Shown: positions 1 to 9,048, numbered from the stretch's first letter. The stretch is DNA of 64,000 nt from Phycisphaerales bacterium (GCA_016709445.1 JADJMV010000001.1:558001-622000), one strand, 5' to 3'. Made by a program: numbers and translations. The notes: generated by a model from the letters alone, not told the origin.

Positions 1-907
1 GAGTCCACCAGTTCGGTCCCGCGCCCGCAGGCGCACAGGATCATCAGGTCCCGGAGCCGGGCGGCCAGCGAGTCGAGCACCACCTCGAGGCCGGAGCCCT
101 TGGTCAGCAGCCCGTCGGCGCACTCGAGCGCGCCTCCCGCGTCCCCCGAGGCTAGGGCGTCGATGAGCCGCCCGAGCAGTTCCCGGTCGGGCAGCCCGAG
201 CATCTCCTCGAGGAGGGTGAGGGTCAGCTTCTTCTCGCCGGAGGCCAGCAGCCGGTCGAGCAGCGAGAGTGCGTCCCGCATCGACCCGTTCCCGAGCCGC
301 GCGACCGCGTGCAGCAGGTCGGGATCGGCCTTGACCTTCTCGGCCCCGCAGACCTCGGCGAGGTGGTCGGTGATCCGCGAGGTCGGGATGTCGCGGAAGT
401 CGAACCGCTGGCATCGGCTCTGGATCGTTGGCGGGACCTTGTGCGCCTCGGTGGTGCACAGGATGAACTTCACGTGCTCCGGCGGCTCCTCCATGGTCTT
501 GAGCAGCGCGTTGAACGCGCGCGCGTCAGCATGTGCACTTCGTCGATGATGTAGACCTTGTAGGGCCCGCGCATCGGCCGGTAGATGCTGTTGGCGATCA
601 GGTTTCTCGCCTCGTCCACGCCACGGTTGCTGGCCGCGTCGATCTCGATCACGTCCTGGTCACGGCCGGTCATCACGGCCTGCGCTACCTCGTCCGGCAG
701 CGTCCCCCCGCTGGGCGTGTTGATCGCGCAAGCGAAGATCCTCGCCATGGAGGTCTTGCCCACCCCCCGCGTCCCGCAGAAGAGGTACGCGTGGGCCACG
801 CGCCCCGACTCGATCGCGTTCTTGAGGGTCCGCGCGATCGGCTCCTGGCCGACGACCTCGTCGAAACTCTGCGAGCGGTACCGGCGGGCGAGGGCGGTGT
901 AGGTCAT
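1..907 (-). CDS. dnaX: DNA polymerase III subunit gamma/tau, C-terminus beyond window, internal frameshift
   Basis: Clamp-loader ATPase subunit of the replicative polymerase. From the ATG at 907 the protein opens with a typical DnaX N-terminus (LARRYRSQSFDEVVGQ), Walker A GTRGVGKTS at about residue 45, the conserved EIDAASNRGVDE segment and the DEVH Walker B. Immediately after DEVHMLT the frame breaks in a GC-repeat near 516-526: one base is missing. The next frame continues perfectly (FNALLKTMEEPPEHVKFI, then the TIQSRCQRF sensor, RLGNGSMRDALSLLD) to the window edge. The break lies inside the ATPase core, so it is not the late programmed shift known from E. coli dnaX; a sequence error is most likely. 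The four-cysteine zinc module usual between Walker A and EIDAASN is absent. No neighbour such as recR is visible because the window ends. Confidence 0.93.
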
Positions 908-955
908 GCCGCCAGTGTACGCGCTGGGCCCGCGGCCCCGCCCGGCGCAAGAAAG

Positions 956-984
956 AGCCCCGGGGGCTCGGGGCCCCCGGGGCT
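956..984 (-). terminator. Rho-independent terminator after the metalloprotease gene
   Basis: A perfect 12-bp inverted repeat (AGCCCCGGGGGC at 956-967 and its complement at 973-984) with a 5-nt loop lies 36 bases past the metalloprotease stop. Read on the minus strand it is followed by CTTTCTTG, a short T-rich tract. It separates the protease gene from dnaX, which begins at 907. Confidence 0.75.
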
Positions 985-1019
985 GGATGGAGGAACAGGT
1001 CAGGGAGTCCGACCGGCCG

Positions 1020-3764
1020 TCAGCGGGTCACGACGTACGCCGCGTCCATCGCCTTGCTGATCCGCGTTCGGATGTCTCCGAGGTGCGCGGCGGTGTAGGG
1101 GTCGGGGTTGCAGCCGGCGGCCTTCTCGGCCGCCTTGTCGATCCGGCCCAGCTCCTGCGTGGCCAGCGCGCTGATCGTCCGCATTGCCGGGCTCGTCGTC
1201 CGGTCGGCCAGCGCCAGGCTGATCAATCGGTCGGCGTGCTCACGCTGGAGGTTTCGGCGGAAGCTCGAGATCATCGGGGTCGCCGCCGAATAGCTCCCGG
1301 CCTTGGCGCCGTCGCACTCGCTCCACACCGAGTCGGTGATGGTGTCCACCACCTCGGCCAGCGTGATGGCGTCCTTCTGGCCCTGCGTGCGGTACTCGTT
1401 GTCATAAACCCGGCGCAGCGTGCCCGGGTTCATGACAAACGTCAACGCCGTCGCCTGCACCCCGCCGATCAGGTCGTGCACAGTGAAGCTCGGGTCGGCC
1501 ATCAGCTCGCTCGTGCCCGCATTGTCCCACCAGTATTCCTTGCCCATGTGCCGGACGAGATCGGGGGTCAGCCCGAACGAGTCCTCGTTGAAGGAATTGT
1601 CGATGATCAGCTTCAACGCCCGACGCTGCTGCGAGGCCGGGACGTCCTCGATCGCCGTCCGTCCGCCCTCGCTCTTGAAGTCGTTGTTGCTGAACGTCCC
1701 GCCGATCCAGCGGCTCGCGATCGAGAGGCACTGGACCTGCGTGGACAGGAGGTTCTGGTATCGGCGCCGCACCAGGGCCCACGACTGATCGTCCTTCACG
1801 ATCTTGTCGGTGAGCTCGCCGCGCAGCTTGTTGACCAGACCCAGGCGCGAATCGCAGAAGTTCAGGTTGTCCGCGCCGTTGTCCCACGTCATATTGCGAG
1901 GATCGGAGCCGCTCGACATCTCCATCTGGCTGATGTAGATGAGGTCGGGCTCGCTCGAGCGCTTGAGCAGCTCGGGCAGCTTGTCTTCCGGCCCGTACCC
2001 GTAGGCGATCGCCCAGCGGTCGTAGGGCCCGACCGTCGGGGTCGCGTACGGCCCCTGCACCGGGCCCAGCTTGTAGTTGATGTTCGCGGCGATGTAGTCC
2101 ATCACCGACCCCGAGCTCGGCCCCTCGAAGTTGCCCGAGTGCACGTCGGAGAGCTTGCGGATGCTCGAGGCCGCCATGTTGTGCTGCAGGCCCAGGCAGT
2201 GCCCGACCTCGTGGCACGAGATGTACCGGATCATCGGCCCGATGTACTCCTCGGGGATGCCGTCGAGCAGGTCCTGATCGTCCTTGGCGGCCACCATCCC
2301 GCCGTCGACGGCGATGTCGAAGAGGGAGAGGTCGGCCGCGAGCATGTTCCCGATGCGGCACGCGTGGTTGGTGTGGTCAAAGACCTCCGGCGCGAGCGGG
2401 TGTCCCTCCTCGCCGAAGGGCTCGGCCGCGTGCTCGGCGACGCGCAGGGCCAGCTCGCGGGTCTTCCGCTCGCGCTCGCCGGGGGGGGCCAGGCGCACGC
2501 GCGGGTCCCACTCGGGGTGCTCGGCGAGCCACTCGAGCGTGTCCGGCGTGAACGTGTTCTCGGTGATGTCGTCGCTGAGCCCCTCGAGCATGTTCCGCAC
2601 CGAGCGGGTCAGGCCCTGGTGCCACACGACGTCGGCGTCGAGGATCTCGCCGGTCATCGGGTTGGTCCGGCTCGGCCCGATGGCGTAGGACTGGTCGCTG
2701 GAGTTCCAGCGGAAGAAGTTGTACCGGGCGTCCTCGGGGTCCTTGTCCATGTGGGCGCCCGTCTCGGCATCCTGCTGATAGACCACCACGGCGCCGTCGA
2801 TCCCGATCTCGCGGAAGGCCTCGTTCCACAGGCTGATGCCCTCGCGGACGTAGCGGCGGAACTTCACCGGCGTCGTGTGCTCGATGTACCACACGATGGG
2901 CTGCTTCGGCGGGCTCATCTTGAGCGAGGGGTCGGCCTTCTCGACGTACCAGCGGTTGATGTACCGGTCCGTCACCTCGTCGTTGGCCGGCTTGGCGTAG
3001 TCCTCATACGAGTCGTAGAAGTAGCCCACCCGGGGGTCCGCCGCCCTGGGCTTGAAGCCCGGCGTGCCGACCAGCTCGCCCACGGAGTAGCACAGGCGGG
3101 TCAGTTGCCCGTTCGAGGAGGGCATCTCGAACTCCACGACGAAGTTCTTCGGGAAGCTCTTGGCCTTCGTCAGCGAGACGAGCGAGGGGTTCACCCCACG
3201 CACCGAGGGGCCGTATCCCCCGGCAGCGCTGAAGCCGAAGAAGCTCCCCGCCTGCCGCGTGCAGAGCGCGCCCAGGTCGATGACCGGTCGCCCACCCGGG
3301 GCCTCGGCCACGATCGGCACGCTCACCAGCACCCGTCCGGTGTACAGCTCGTTGATCGAATCCTGCGCCTCGCGGTCCCCCTTCGTCCGGACGCCGAGGT
3401 CCGGCATCACCAGCGCCAATTGCTTGTCGTATCGGCGCCACTGCGCGTAGTAGGTCGGCCCCATCACACCCGCCTGCGGATCGCCACCGGAGACGGTGCA
3501 CGCGATCATCAGCAGTTGGCTGTCGTAGTTCCGGGGCAGCACAGCCAGCACCTTGGCCGTCTTCTCATCCTTATAGAGGTCATACAGCGGCGCCGCCCCG
3601 TCCGCCGTCGAGACCACCTTCGTCAGCCCCTCAATCGTCTTATCGAAGGGGGGAAACTCGTCCCCGGCGTACGAGGGGACCGGCAGGTGGGTCATCCCCA
3701 GCCCCGTGGGGAGCCCAACGCAGGCGAGAAAGGCGAGGGTCACGAGCGGTGCGGTTCGACGCAT
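1020..3764 (-). CDS. Secreted zinc-dependent metalloprotease (DUF5117/DUF4953-type metzincin)
   Basis: A 914-residue exported protease. The ATG at 3764 is chosen because AGGAGA lies just upstream and because it starts a signal peptide (MRRTAPLVTLAFLACVGLP); the longer open frame adds an implausible 62 residues. The zinc-binding motif HEVGHCLGLQHN sits near residue 517 and fits the metzincin consensus HExxHxxGxxH; the surrounding sequence (WNEAFREIGI upstream, SVMDYIAANI downstream) matches the large bacterial family annotated as zinc-dependent metalloprotease with DUF5117/DUF5118/DUF4953 domains. Substrate is unknown. It is probably monocistronic: a strong hairpin terminator follows, and the gene upstream ends 166 bases before its start. 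Confidence 0.88.
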   Translation of the reverse strand: MRRTAPLVTLAFLACVGLPTGLGMTHLPVPSYAGDEFPPFDKTIEGLTKVVSTADGAAPLYDLYKDEKTAKVLAVLPRNYDSQLLMIACTVSGGDPQAGVMGPTYYAQWRRYDKQLALVMPDLGVRTKGDREAQDSINELYTGRVLVSVPIVAEAPGGRPVIDLGALCTRQAGSFFGFSAAGGYGPSVRGVNPSLVSLTKAKSFPKNFVVEFEMPSSNGQLTRLCYSVGELVGTPGFKPRAADPRVGYFYDSYEDYAKPANDEVTDRYINRWYVEKADPSLKMSPPKQPIVWYIEHTTPVKFRRYVREGISLWNEAFREIGIDGAVVVYQQDAETGAHMDKDPEDARYNFFRWNSSDQSYAIGPSRTNPMTGEILDADVVWHQGLTRSVRNMLEGLSDDITENTFTPDTLEWLAEHPEWDPRVRLAPPGERERKTRELALRVAEHAAEPFGEEGHPLAPEVFDHTNHACRIGNMLAADLSLFDIAVDGGMVAAKDDQDLLDGIPEEYIGPMIRYISCHEVGHCLGLQHNMAASSIRKLSDVHSGNFEGPSSGSVMDYIAANINYKLGPVQGPYATPTVGPYDRWAIAYGYGPEDKLPELLKRSSEPDLIYISQMEMSSGSDPRNMTWDNGADNLNFCDSRLGLVNKLRGELTDKIVKDDQSWALVRRRYQNLLSTQVQCLSIASRWIGGTFSNNDFKSEGGRTAIEDVPASQQRRALKLIIDNSFNEDSFGLTPDLVRHMGKEYWWDNAGTSELMADPSFTVHDLIGGVQATALTFVMNPGTLRRVYDNEYRTQGQKDAITLAEVVDTITDSVWSECDGAKAGSYSAATPMISSFRRNLQREHADRLISLALADRTTSPAMRTISALATQELGRIDKAAEKAAGCNPDPYTAAHLGDIRTRISKAMDAAYVVTR

Positions 3765-3930
3765 GGTCAATCTCCTAGGGAAAACCCTTATCTTCAACGT
3801 GTGTGCAGTGCCGACCCGCCTCCCTTGCAGCGGCGCTGCCCCCGTTCTACCACCCGAACCGGGGGAAGGATGCAAGCCTACCGCGCCGAGATGGAGCCGT
3901 TTCTGTCTCGGTCCCCAGCCCCCACCGTCC

Positions 3931-5232
3931 TCAGCCCTCACTCCAGGCAAACAGCCGCGACCCGGCCGCGAAGCCCACGACCCCGATCGCGAGGAGGATC
4001 CCGCAGGGCAGGAGCATCTTGTCGAACGTGAAGCCCCGCCAGACCGCCCCCTCGATGGCGTATATCGACCATTTGACCGGCGAGAAGTTGCTGAGGGTGA
4101 CCATCCACCCCTTCATGAACATCAGGGGGATCATCCCCCCTCCGAACATCGCGCACACCAGCAGCACCGCCCACCCGATTCCCCCCGACGACGCCTCGGT
4201 CTTCCCGATCGTCGAGAGCAGCATCATGATCCCGACGAACGCCACGGCCACGCAAAAAACCGCGAGGGCGAGCATCGGGAGCGATTGCGGATGCACGCCG
4301 AAGAACAACCTCGCGACGACCAGCAGCAGCACCGCCACGCCCACCGTCGCCAGGAAGCATGCCAGCGCCTTGCCCAGCAGCACCCGCGAGCGCGAGAGCG
4401 GCGAGGTCTGGAGCCGCGTCAGCGTCCCCTTGTTCCGCTCGGAGACCAGGGAGATCCCGAACCCCGCCGTGCAGCCCATCACCCCCCACACGATCCCCTG
4501 CGGGAAGGTGATGGCGAAGGCGTTCATCGCCTTGCCCGATTTGTCGGTCGCCAGGTCCACCGTCTCGATCTGGATCGGGTTGAAGCCGGCGCCGCCCCCC
4601 TCGCCGGAGGTTCCGCCGAAGCCCCCCGCCGCGGGCATGTCCTTCATGAAGGAGTCCAGGCTGCCGAGGAAGCTCTTCATGATGGTCTTCTGCACCGGCG
4701 ACATGTCCGACGTCTTGTCGACCTCGGCCATCGCATCCCGGGCCATCTGCCGGGCGCTGGCCGGGCTCATGAAGAGGTCCTGGAGCCGCTCGTAGGCCTT
4801 GGCCGTGATCAGCCCCTGGATCAGCCCCGCCTCGGCCGCGTGCGAGGGATCGACCCCGACGATCAGCCTGATCGGCTCGCCCTTGAAGATGGTCTTCGAC
4901 GAATCGCCGAACCCCCCGGGCACCACCACGAAGGCCGTCTGCTTGCCGTCCTTCACCAGCGTTTCGGCCTCTGCCCGGTCCTCGCTCCGGGTGATCCTGA
5001 GCTGGCTGTCGGCCTCGAGCGAGGCGACGAACGCCTCCGACGCCTTCGAGTGGTCCTGATCGATCACCAGGATCGGCGTCCCCTCCCGCCCCTCGCTGCT
5101 CCCCATCCCCCCCATGATCACACCGAAGAACACCGCGTAGAGGATGGGGAAGAAGAACGTGAAGAACAGCCCCGCTCGATCGCGGATGAGCAGCTTCAGG
5201 TCTTTGACGGCCAGGGCCCAGATCTCACGCAT
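3931..5232 (-). CDS. ABC-2 type transporter permease
   Basis: Inner-membrane permease of about 433 residues. It has one N-terminal membrane helix (AGLFFTFFFPILYAVFFGVI), a long extracytoplasmic loop of about 200 residues and about five C-terminal helices, the usual YhgE/NatB-like ABC-2 layout. The start at 5232 (MREIWALAVKDLKLL) is preferred over the upstream ATG because conserved sequence begins there; the upstream 30 residues are encoded by a hairpin region. It follows its ATPase gene by 82 bases, so the two should form an efflux or export pair. Substrate cannot be read from sequence; drug, Na+ or lipid-like molecules are possibilities. Confidence 0.86.
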   Translation of the reverse strand: MREIWALAVKDLKLLIRDRAGLFFTFFFPILYAVFFGVIMGGMGSSEGREGTPILVIDQDHSKASEAFVASLEADSQLRITRSEDRAEAETLVKDGKQTAFVVVPGGFGDSSKTIFKGEPIRLIVGVDPSHAAEAGLIQGLITAKAYERLQDLFMSPASARQMARDAMAEVDKTSDMSPVQKTIMKSFLGSLDSFMKDMPAAGGFGGTSGEGGGAGFNPIQIETVDLATDKSGKAMNAFAITFPQGIVWGVMGCTAGFGISLVSERNKGTLTRLQTSPLSRSRVLLGKALACFLATVGVAVLLLVVARLFFGVHPQSLPMLALAVFCVAVAFVGIMMLLSTIGKTEASSGGIGWAVLLVCAMFGGGMIPLMFMKGWMVTLSNFSPVKWSIYAIEGAVWRGFTFDKMLLPCGILLAIGVVGFAAGSRLFAWSEG

Positions 5233-5250
5233 GGTGGCCTTTCGCCTTTG

Positions 5251-5304
5251 CGAGCCCCGAGCGCGAACTCGGGTGGAGCGCCCCGGGCTCGCGCTCGGGG
5301 CTCG
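5251..5304 (-). repeat. 16-bp perfect inverted repeat in the ABC operon spacer
   Basis: CGAGCCCCGAGCGCGA at 5251-5266 is matched exactly by its complement at 5289-5304, around a 22-nt loop. It fills most of the 82-base space between the ATPase stop and the permease start. No T tract follows, so a terminator is unlikely. It could be a REP-like element or an mRNA processing and stability hairpin that sets different expression for the two subunits. Confidence 0.7.
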
Positions 5305-5314
5305 TAAAGGACCG

Positions 5315-6157
5315 CTAGTCACGCAGGCTCCTCCCCGTCAGGTTCAAGAACACCGTCTCCAGGTCCGGTCGCTCCACGTGCACCCCGATCGCATCCCCCG
5401 AAGCCAGGGCCTGCTGCAGCACCGCCACCGGCTCGGCCGTCTGCGTCCGCTCCTCGCCCCCCGCCCGCTCGATCCGCACCACGCTATCTCCGCCGTGCTC
5501 CCGGATGAGGGCGTCGACCGTGTCCAGCGCGAGCAGGCGGCCCTTGTCGATGACGCCCACGCGCGAGCAGAGCTTCTGGGCCTCCTCCATGTAATGCGTG
5601 GTGTAGACGATGGTGCGCCCCTGATCGCGCAGGGAGCGGACGATCTCGAAGATCGCGTGGCGGGACTGCGGATCGACGCCCGCGGTGGGCTCGTCGAGCA
5701 GGACGATCGCGGGGTCGTGCATGAGGGCGCAGGCGAGGTTGACGCGGCGCGTCATGCCGCCTGAGAAGGTCTTGACCCGTGCTCGGGCGCGGTCGGAGAG
5801 GCCGACGAGGTCGAGCAATTCCGCGGCGCGCTTGCCCGCGGCGGCGCGGTCGATGCCGTAGAGGGAGCCGAAGAAGAGGAGGTTTTCCCTCGCGGAGAGG
5901 TCGTCGTAGATCGCGAGGCTCTGCGGCGCGACTCCGAGGCGGGCGCGGACGGCGGGGTCGGCGGGGTCGCCGCCGTCGATGCGGACGGTCCCGCTATCGG
6001 GGCGCAGGAGGCCGACCGTCATCGCGATAGTGGTGCTCTTTCCCGCCCCGTTGGGGCCGAGGAGGCCGAAGACCTCGCCGGGGGGTATCGAGAGCGTAAG
6101 CCCCCCGACCGCGACGGTCTCGCCGAAGGCCTTGTGGATGTCGGTAAACTCGATCAC
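5315..6157 (-). CDS. ABC transporter ATP-binding protein
   Basis: ATPase of 280 residues. Walker A GPNGAGKSTT is near residue 40, followed by a Q-loop (APQSLAIYDDLS), signature FSGGMTRRV, Walker B IVLLDEPTAGVD and the H-loop YTTHYMEEA. The LSARENL segment and MTRRV signature place it with the DrrA/NatA/CcmA group that partners ABC-2 permeases. I start it at a GTG (6157) because GGGAG lies four bases upstream and VIEFTDIHKAFG is the normal family beginning; the upstream in-frame ATG would add 31 unrelated residues. The permease gene follows. Confidence 0.9.
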   Translation of the reverse strand: MIEFTDIHKAFGETVAVGGLTLSIPPGEVFGLLGPNGAGKSTTIAMTVGLLRPDSGTVRIDGGDPADPAVRARLGVAPQSLAIYDDLSARENLLFFGSLYGIDRAAAGKRAAELLDLVGLSDRARARVKTFSGGMTRRVNLACALMHDPAIVLLDEPTAGVDPQSRHAIFEIVRSLRDQGRTIVYTTHYMEEAQKLCSRVGVIDKGRLLALDTVDALIREHGGDSVVRIERAGGEERTQTAEPVAVLQQALASGDAIGVHVERPDLETVFLNLTGRSLRD

Positions 6158-6512
6158 GGGCTCCCGGTGGCGGGGGGCCGTCCCTGCGAGTAACGATCCC
6201 TGGCGCCGGGAGCACCGGCCAGCGATGATCTCACTCACTGGGCTCCCCAACTCGCAGGCAATCCATGGATCGTGGTGCTGCTCGGCCCGAGGTCGGCAAG
6301 GGGGGGGGGGCCCCGCGCGGGAGCCGGTCTCACGCCCATCGCCCCTGCAGGCGGCCAGGACACCGGCGGCACCGGATGACGGCCGCTTATGGCTGCTGCG
6401 GTCAAGCCCTGACCAGGTTCACGGGCCACCCGTGCACCGGGCCCGGCCGCCTGCGGGAGCGACGGGCAGAATTCAAGGATACGCCCCCCGCCCCCATCCG
6501 TACACTGTTCCC
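6158..6512. other. Divergent intergenic region with an 11-G tract
   Basis: This 355-base space separates the leftward ABC operon from the rightward PIN/TRAM gene and should hold both promoters. No gene with a credible start and codon pattern is seen on either strand. The one striking element is an uninterrupted run of eleven G at 6300-6310, followed by CCCC. I cannot identify promoter boxes with confidence. Confidence 0.5.
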
Positions 6513-7790
6513 GTGGACCGACCCCCAGGACGCGACAAGCCCGAACTCGGCCCCGCCGACCGCTGGAGCCGATCGGCCTTCCTCACCTTCGTCCGGATGG
6601 TGTTCGTCATCCTCTTCATGACCGTGACCCTCCTGACGATCATCCGGACCCCCGACAACTCCCTCGACCAGGACATCTTCGAGAAGTGGTGGGTCCCCCT
6701 CGGCGCCAGCCTTGTTCTCGCGGCCGGCTTTCTGATGGCCGACCTGCTGACGCCGCGCAAGAAGATCTCCATGCTCTCGGGCATGATGCTCGGCATGCTC
6801 GCCGGCCTCCTGGCCGCCGTCGCCCTCGGCTTCGTCATCGACCTGGTCGCCGAGTCCTGGGACCTCACCAAGGTCCCCCGCGTCGTCGGCCTTGCCAAGG
6901 TCCTCGTCGGCATCGCGCTCTGCTACCTCGGCATCACCACCGTCCTCCAGACCCAGGACGACTTCCGCCTCGTCATCCCCTATGTCGAGTTCGCCAAGCA
7001 GATGCGTGGCGTCCGCCCCCTCCTCCTCGATACATCCAGCCTCATCGACTCCCGCATCGTCGAGGTCGCCGAGACCGGCATCAGCCAAGCCCCCATCGTC
7101 ATCCCCCAGTTCGTCATCGCCGAGCTCCAGCGACTCGCGGATTCCGCGGATCGGCTCAAGCGTTCCCGAGGCCGGCGGGGTCTCGATATCGTCGCCCGCC
7201 TCCAACGGTCCGCGCTCCTCGATGTCTCGATCGATGAAACCCCGATGCCCAGCAAGGCCGTCGACCACATGCTCGTCGACCTCGCCCGCCAACTCCCGGC
7301 GATCATCGTGACCACCGATGTCGGCCTCCGACAGGTCGCCTCGATCCACGGCATTTTCGTCCTCAACCTCAACGACCTCGCCAATGCGCTCAAGCCGCAC
7401 GTGATACCCGGAGAGCAGCTCGTCGTGCAGCTCCTCCGCCGGGGCGAGCAGCGCACCCAGGCCGTCGGTTTCCTCGCCGACGGCACGATGGTCGTGGCCG
7501 AGGACGGACTCGATCACATCGGTTCCGAGGTGGCGATCACCGTCACCAGCAGCCTCCAGACCTCCGCCGGACGCATGATCTTCGGGCGCATCGGCGCCGA
7601 CGATGGCACCCGCGCCGAGCCGCTCCCGGAGCCCGCGAACGCTCCGACAGAGCCCGCAGGCCAGGCAGCCCCCGAGCCGGCCCCGGAAGCACGAATGCCC
7701 GAGCGGGCGCCCGATGAACCCTCGCCCCGCGGCCCCTACCCGCCCCGTCCGCCCACCCGCACCAACCGCGCGCGTAACCCGCGTCGCTAG
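6513..7790 (+). CDS. Membrane PIN/TRAM domain protein (YacL-like)
   Basis: About 425 residues. Four N-terminal membrane helices (residues about 22-150) are followed by a PIN nuclease-fold domain starting at LLLDTSSLIDSRI with later acidic positions (AELQRLADS, ITTDVGL), then a TRAM-like RNA-binding segment (PGEQLVVQLLRRGEQ to VTITSSLQ-like strand) and a Pro-rich basic tail. This is the architecture of B. subtilis YacL and relatives in other bacteria. A likely role is RNA cleavage or binding at the membrane; targets are unknown. The start is a GTG (VDRPPGRDK); the alternative ATG at 6598 would cut into the first membrane helix. The Ala/Pro-rich tail of about 60 residues is longer than in Firmicute homologues. 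Confidence 0.85.
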   Translation: MDRPPGRDKPELGPADRWSRSAFLTFVRMVFVILFMTVTLLTIIRTPDNSLDQDIFEKWWVPLGASLVLAAGFLMADLLTPRKKISMLSGMMLGMLAGLLAAVALGFVIDLVAESWDLTKVPRVVGLAKVLVGIALCYLGITTVLQTQDDFRLVIPYVEFAKQMRGVRPLLLDTSSLIDSRIVEVAETGISQAPIVIPQFVIAELQRLADSADRLKRSRGRRGLDIVARLQRSALLDVSIDETPMPSKAVDHMLVDLARQLPAIIVTTDVGLRQVASIHGIFVLNLNDLANALKPHVIPGEQLVVQLLRRGEQRTQAVGFLADGTMVVAEDGLDHIGSEVAITVTSSLQTSAGRMIFGRIGADDGTRAEPLPEPANAPTEPAGQAAPEPAPEARMPERAPDEPSPRGPYPPRPPTRTNRARNPRR

Positions 7791-7826
7791 CCCCGGCCGG
7801 GTTCGCGTCGCGCGCCGCACCAGACC

Positions 7827-8132
7827 ATGGAACAGTTTCTCTGCACCTACTCCCCGCCGCGGCCGACCTTCGCTGAGGACGCGACGCCCGCGGAGCAGCT
7901 GGTCGTCGCGGAGCACTTCGCGTACCTCACGGCCGCGCTCGACGCCGGCCGCCTGCTCCTCGCCGGGCGCACGCTCGACCAGCCCCCGATGGGGCTGGCG
8001 ATTTGCGAGGCCGAGTCCGAGGCTGCCGCCCGCTCGTTTTTCGCCGCCGATCCCGCCGTGCTCGGCGGTGTGTTCCGCGCCGAGATCCGCCCCTACCGCG
8101 TCGCGCTCCTCCGCGCCGCCGAACCCAGCTAG
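7827..8132 (+). CDS. YciI family protein
   Basis: Small 101-residue protein matching the YCII-related fold (ferredoxin-like alpha+beta): an N-terminal strand (MEQFLCTYSPPRP), the helix EHFAYLTAALDAGRLLLAGRT, the GLAICEAESEAAARSFFAADPAV segment typical of YciI, and a C-terminal strand (RPYRVALL). Family members have proposed enzymatic or stress roles but few defined reactions. It lies 36 bases after the PIN/TRAM gene and could be cotranscribed with it. Confidence 0.82.
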   Translation: MEQFLCTYSPPRPTFAEDATPAEQLVVAEHFAYLTAALDAGRLLLAGRTLDQPPMGLAICEAESEAAARSFFAADPAVLGGVFRAEIRPYRVALLRAAEPS

Positions 8133-8166
8133 GATCGACCGCCCGCGGCGAACCGGAGGTGCGAGC

Positions 8167-9048
8167 ATGAAGGTGTTCTGGAGTCTCGTCGCGACGCTGC
8201 TGCTCGCCGCCGCCCTCCTGGTCGTGCTCCGCGCCCGAGGTGGTGCGCCCTCCGAGGCAACCATCCGCGAGTCGGCCCTGGCCGAGACGGTGGCCGGGGC
8301 GCCGGGCGATCCGGCCCCGAGTGCCGCACCCGAAGCGGAAAGGCCGTTGAGCCCGGGCCCCGAACTCCCTATCGCAAAGGCCGGAGCACTCCCCGCCGAG
8401 TCCATCGTGACCGCTCCGCCCGAGACCGCGCCGACGAGTGAGCCCGACGCGCCAATGCCGACCGCATCGAGCGAGGTCGGGACCGATTCCAGCGCCGGCG
8501 CTCCGCCCGCCGCAGAATCGGGATCGGGCGCCAGCGCGCCGGCCGCCGACATCCGGCCGGCCACCGCGACTGCCGCGAAGGCCGATGAACTCCTGCTCAA
8601 CGGGCGTTACGCCATACCCGGGAAGGGCACCGAGGCCAGCCCTTACGTGGTGAGCTGGGACACGCTCACCGCCCTCGAGAGCGAGTACAACCCGAAGAAG
8701 GAAGGGATGAAAGAGGTCCCCGAGTGGATCAAGGCGCTCGACAACAAGCATGTCTCGATCACCGGATTCATCGCGTTCCCCTTCATCGCGCCGTCCGCCG
8801 AAGAGTGCATGGTCATGCTCAACCAGTGGGATGGATGCTGCATCGGCGTCCCGCCCACGCCCTACGACGCGGTAGAGGTCAAGCTCGCCGAGCCCCTTGA
8901 TCTCCAGCAGGGCGTCATCAACTATGGGTCCATCTCCGGGGTGTTCCGCACCGATCCCTACCTCGTCAACGGCTGGCTCATCGGCCTCTACGTCATGGAC
9001 GACGCCACGGTGACCAAGTCCGGCGCCAAGAACCAGGCGGGCTTCTAG
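8167..9048 (+). CDS. Membrane-anchored DUF3299-like protein
   Basis: 293 residues: an N-terminal membrane anchor (residues 4-24), a low-complexity Ala/Pro/Glu-rich spacer to about residue 140, then a globular domain with SITGFIAFPFI, two adjacent cysteines in WDGCCIGVPPTPYDAVEV, and SGVFRTDPYLV. The layout (GF.., ..C..VPPPP..) resembles DUF3299, a periplasmic family found with metal and cytochrome-oxidase-assembly genes in other bacteria. Start ATG at 8167 has GGAGG upstream. The spacer would let the domain reach across the periplasm. Assignment to DUF3299 is by motif resemblance only. Confidence 0.68.
   Translation: MKVFWSLVATLLLAAALLVVLRARGGAPSEATIRESALAETVAGAPGDPAPSAAPEAERPLSPGPELPIAKAGALPAESIVTAPPETAPTSEPDAPMPTASSEVGTDSSAGAPPAAESGSGASAPAADIRPATATAAKADELLLNGRYAIPGKGTEASPYVVSWDTLTALESEYNPKKEGMKEVPEWIKALDNKHVSITGFIAFPFIAPSAEECMVMLNQWDGCCIGVPPTPYDAVEVKLAEPLDLQQGVINYGSISGVFRTDPYLVNGWLIGLYVMDDATVTKSGAKNQAGF

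Noticed and set aside
504..530. Programmed frameshift producing DnaX gamma
   Set aside because: The position is inside the ATPase core and no slippery heptamer of the known A-rich type or downstream stop arrangement is seen.
906..4031. Long open frame of over 1000 codons on the plus strand opposite the metalloprotease
   Set aside because: It is Arg/Ala/Gly/Val-rich with no motifs and mirrors a clear metalloprotease gene; high GC makes such antisense frames common.
6402..8600. 732-codon minus-strand open frame opposite the PIN/TRAM, YciI and DUF3299-like genes
   Set aside because: It spans three well-supported sense genes and has low-complexity acidic and Gly/Ala-rich sequence.
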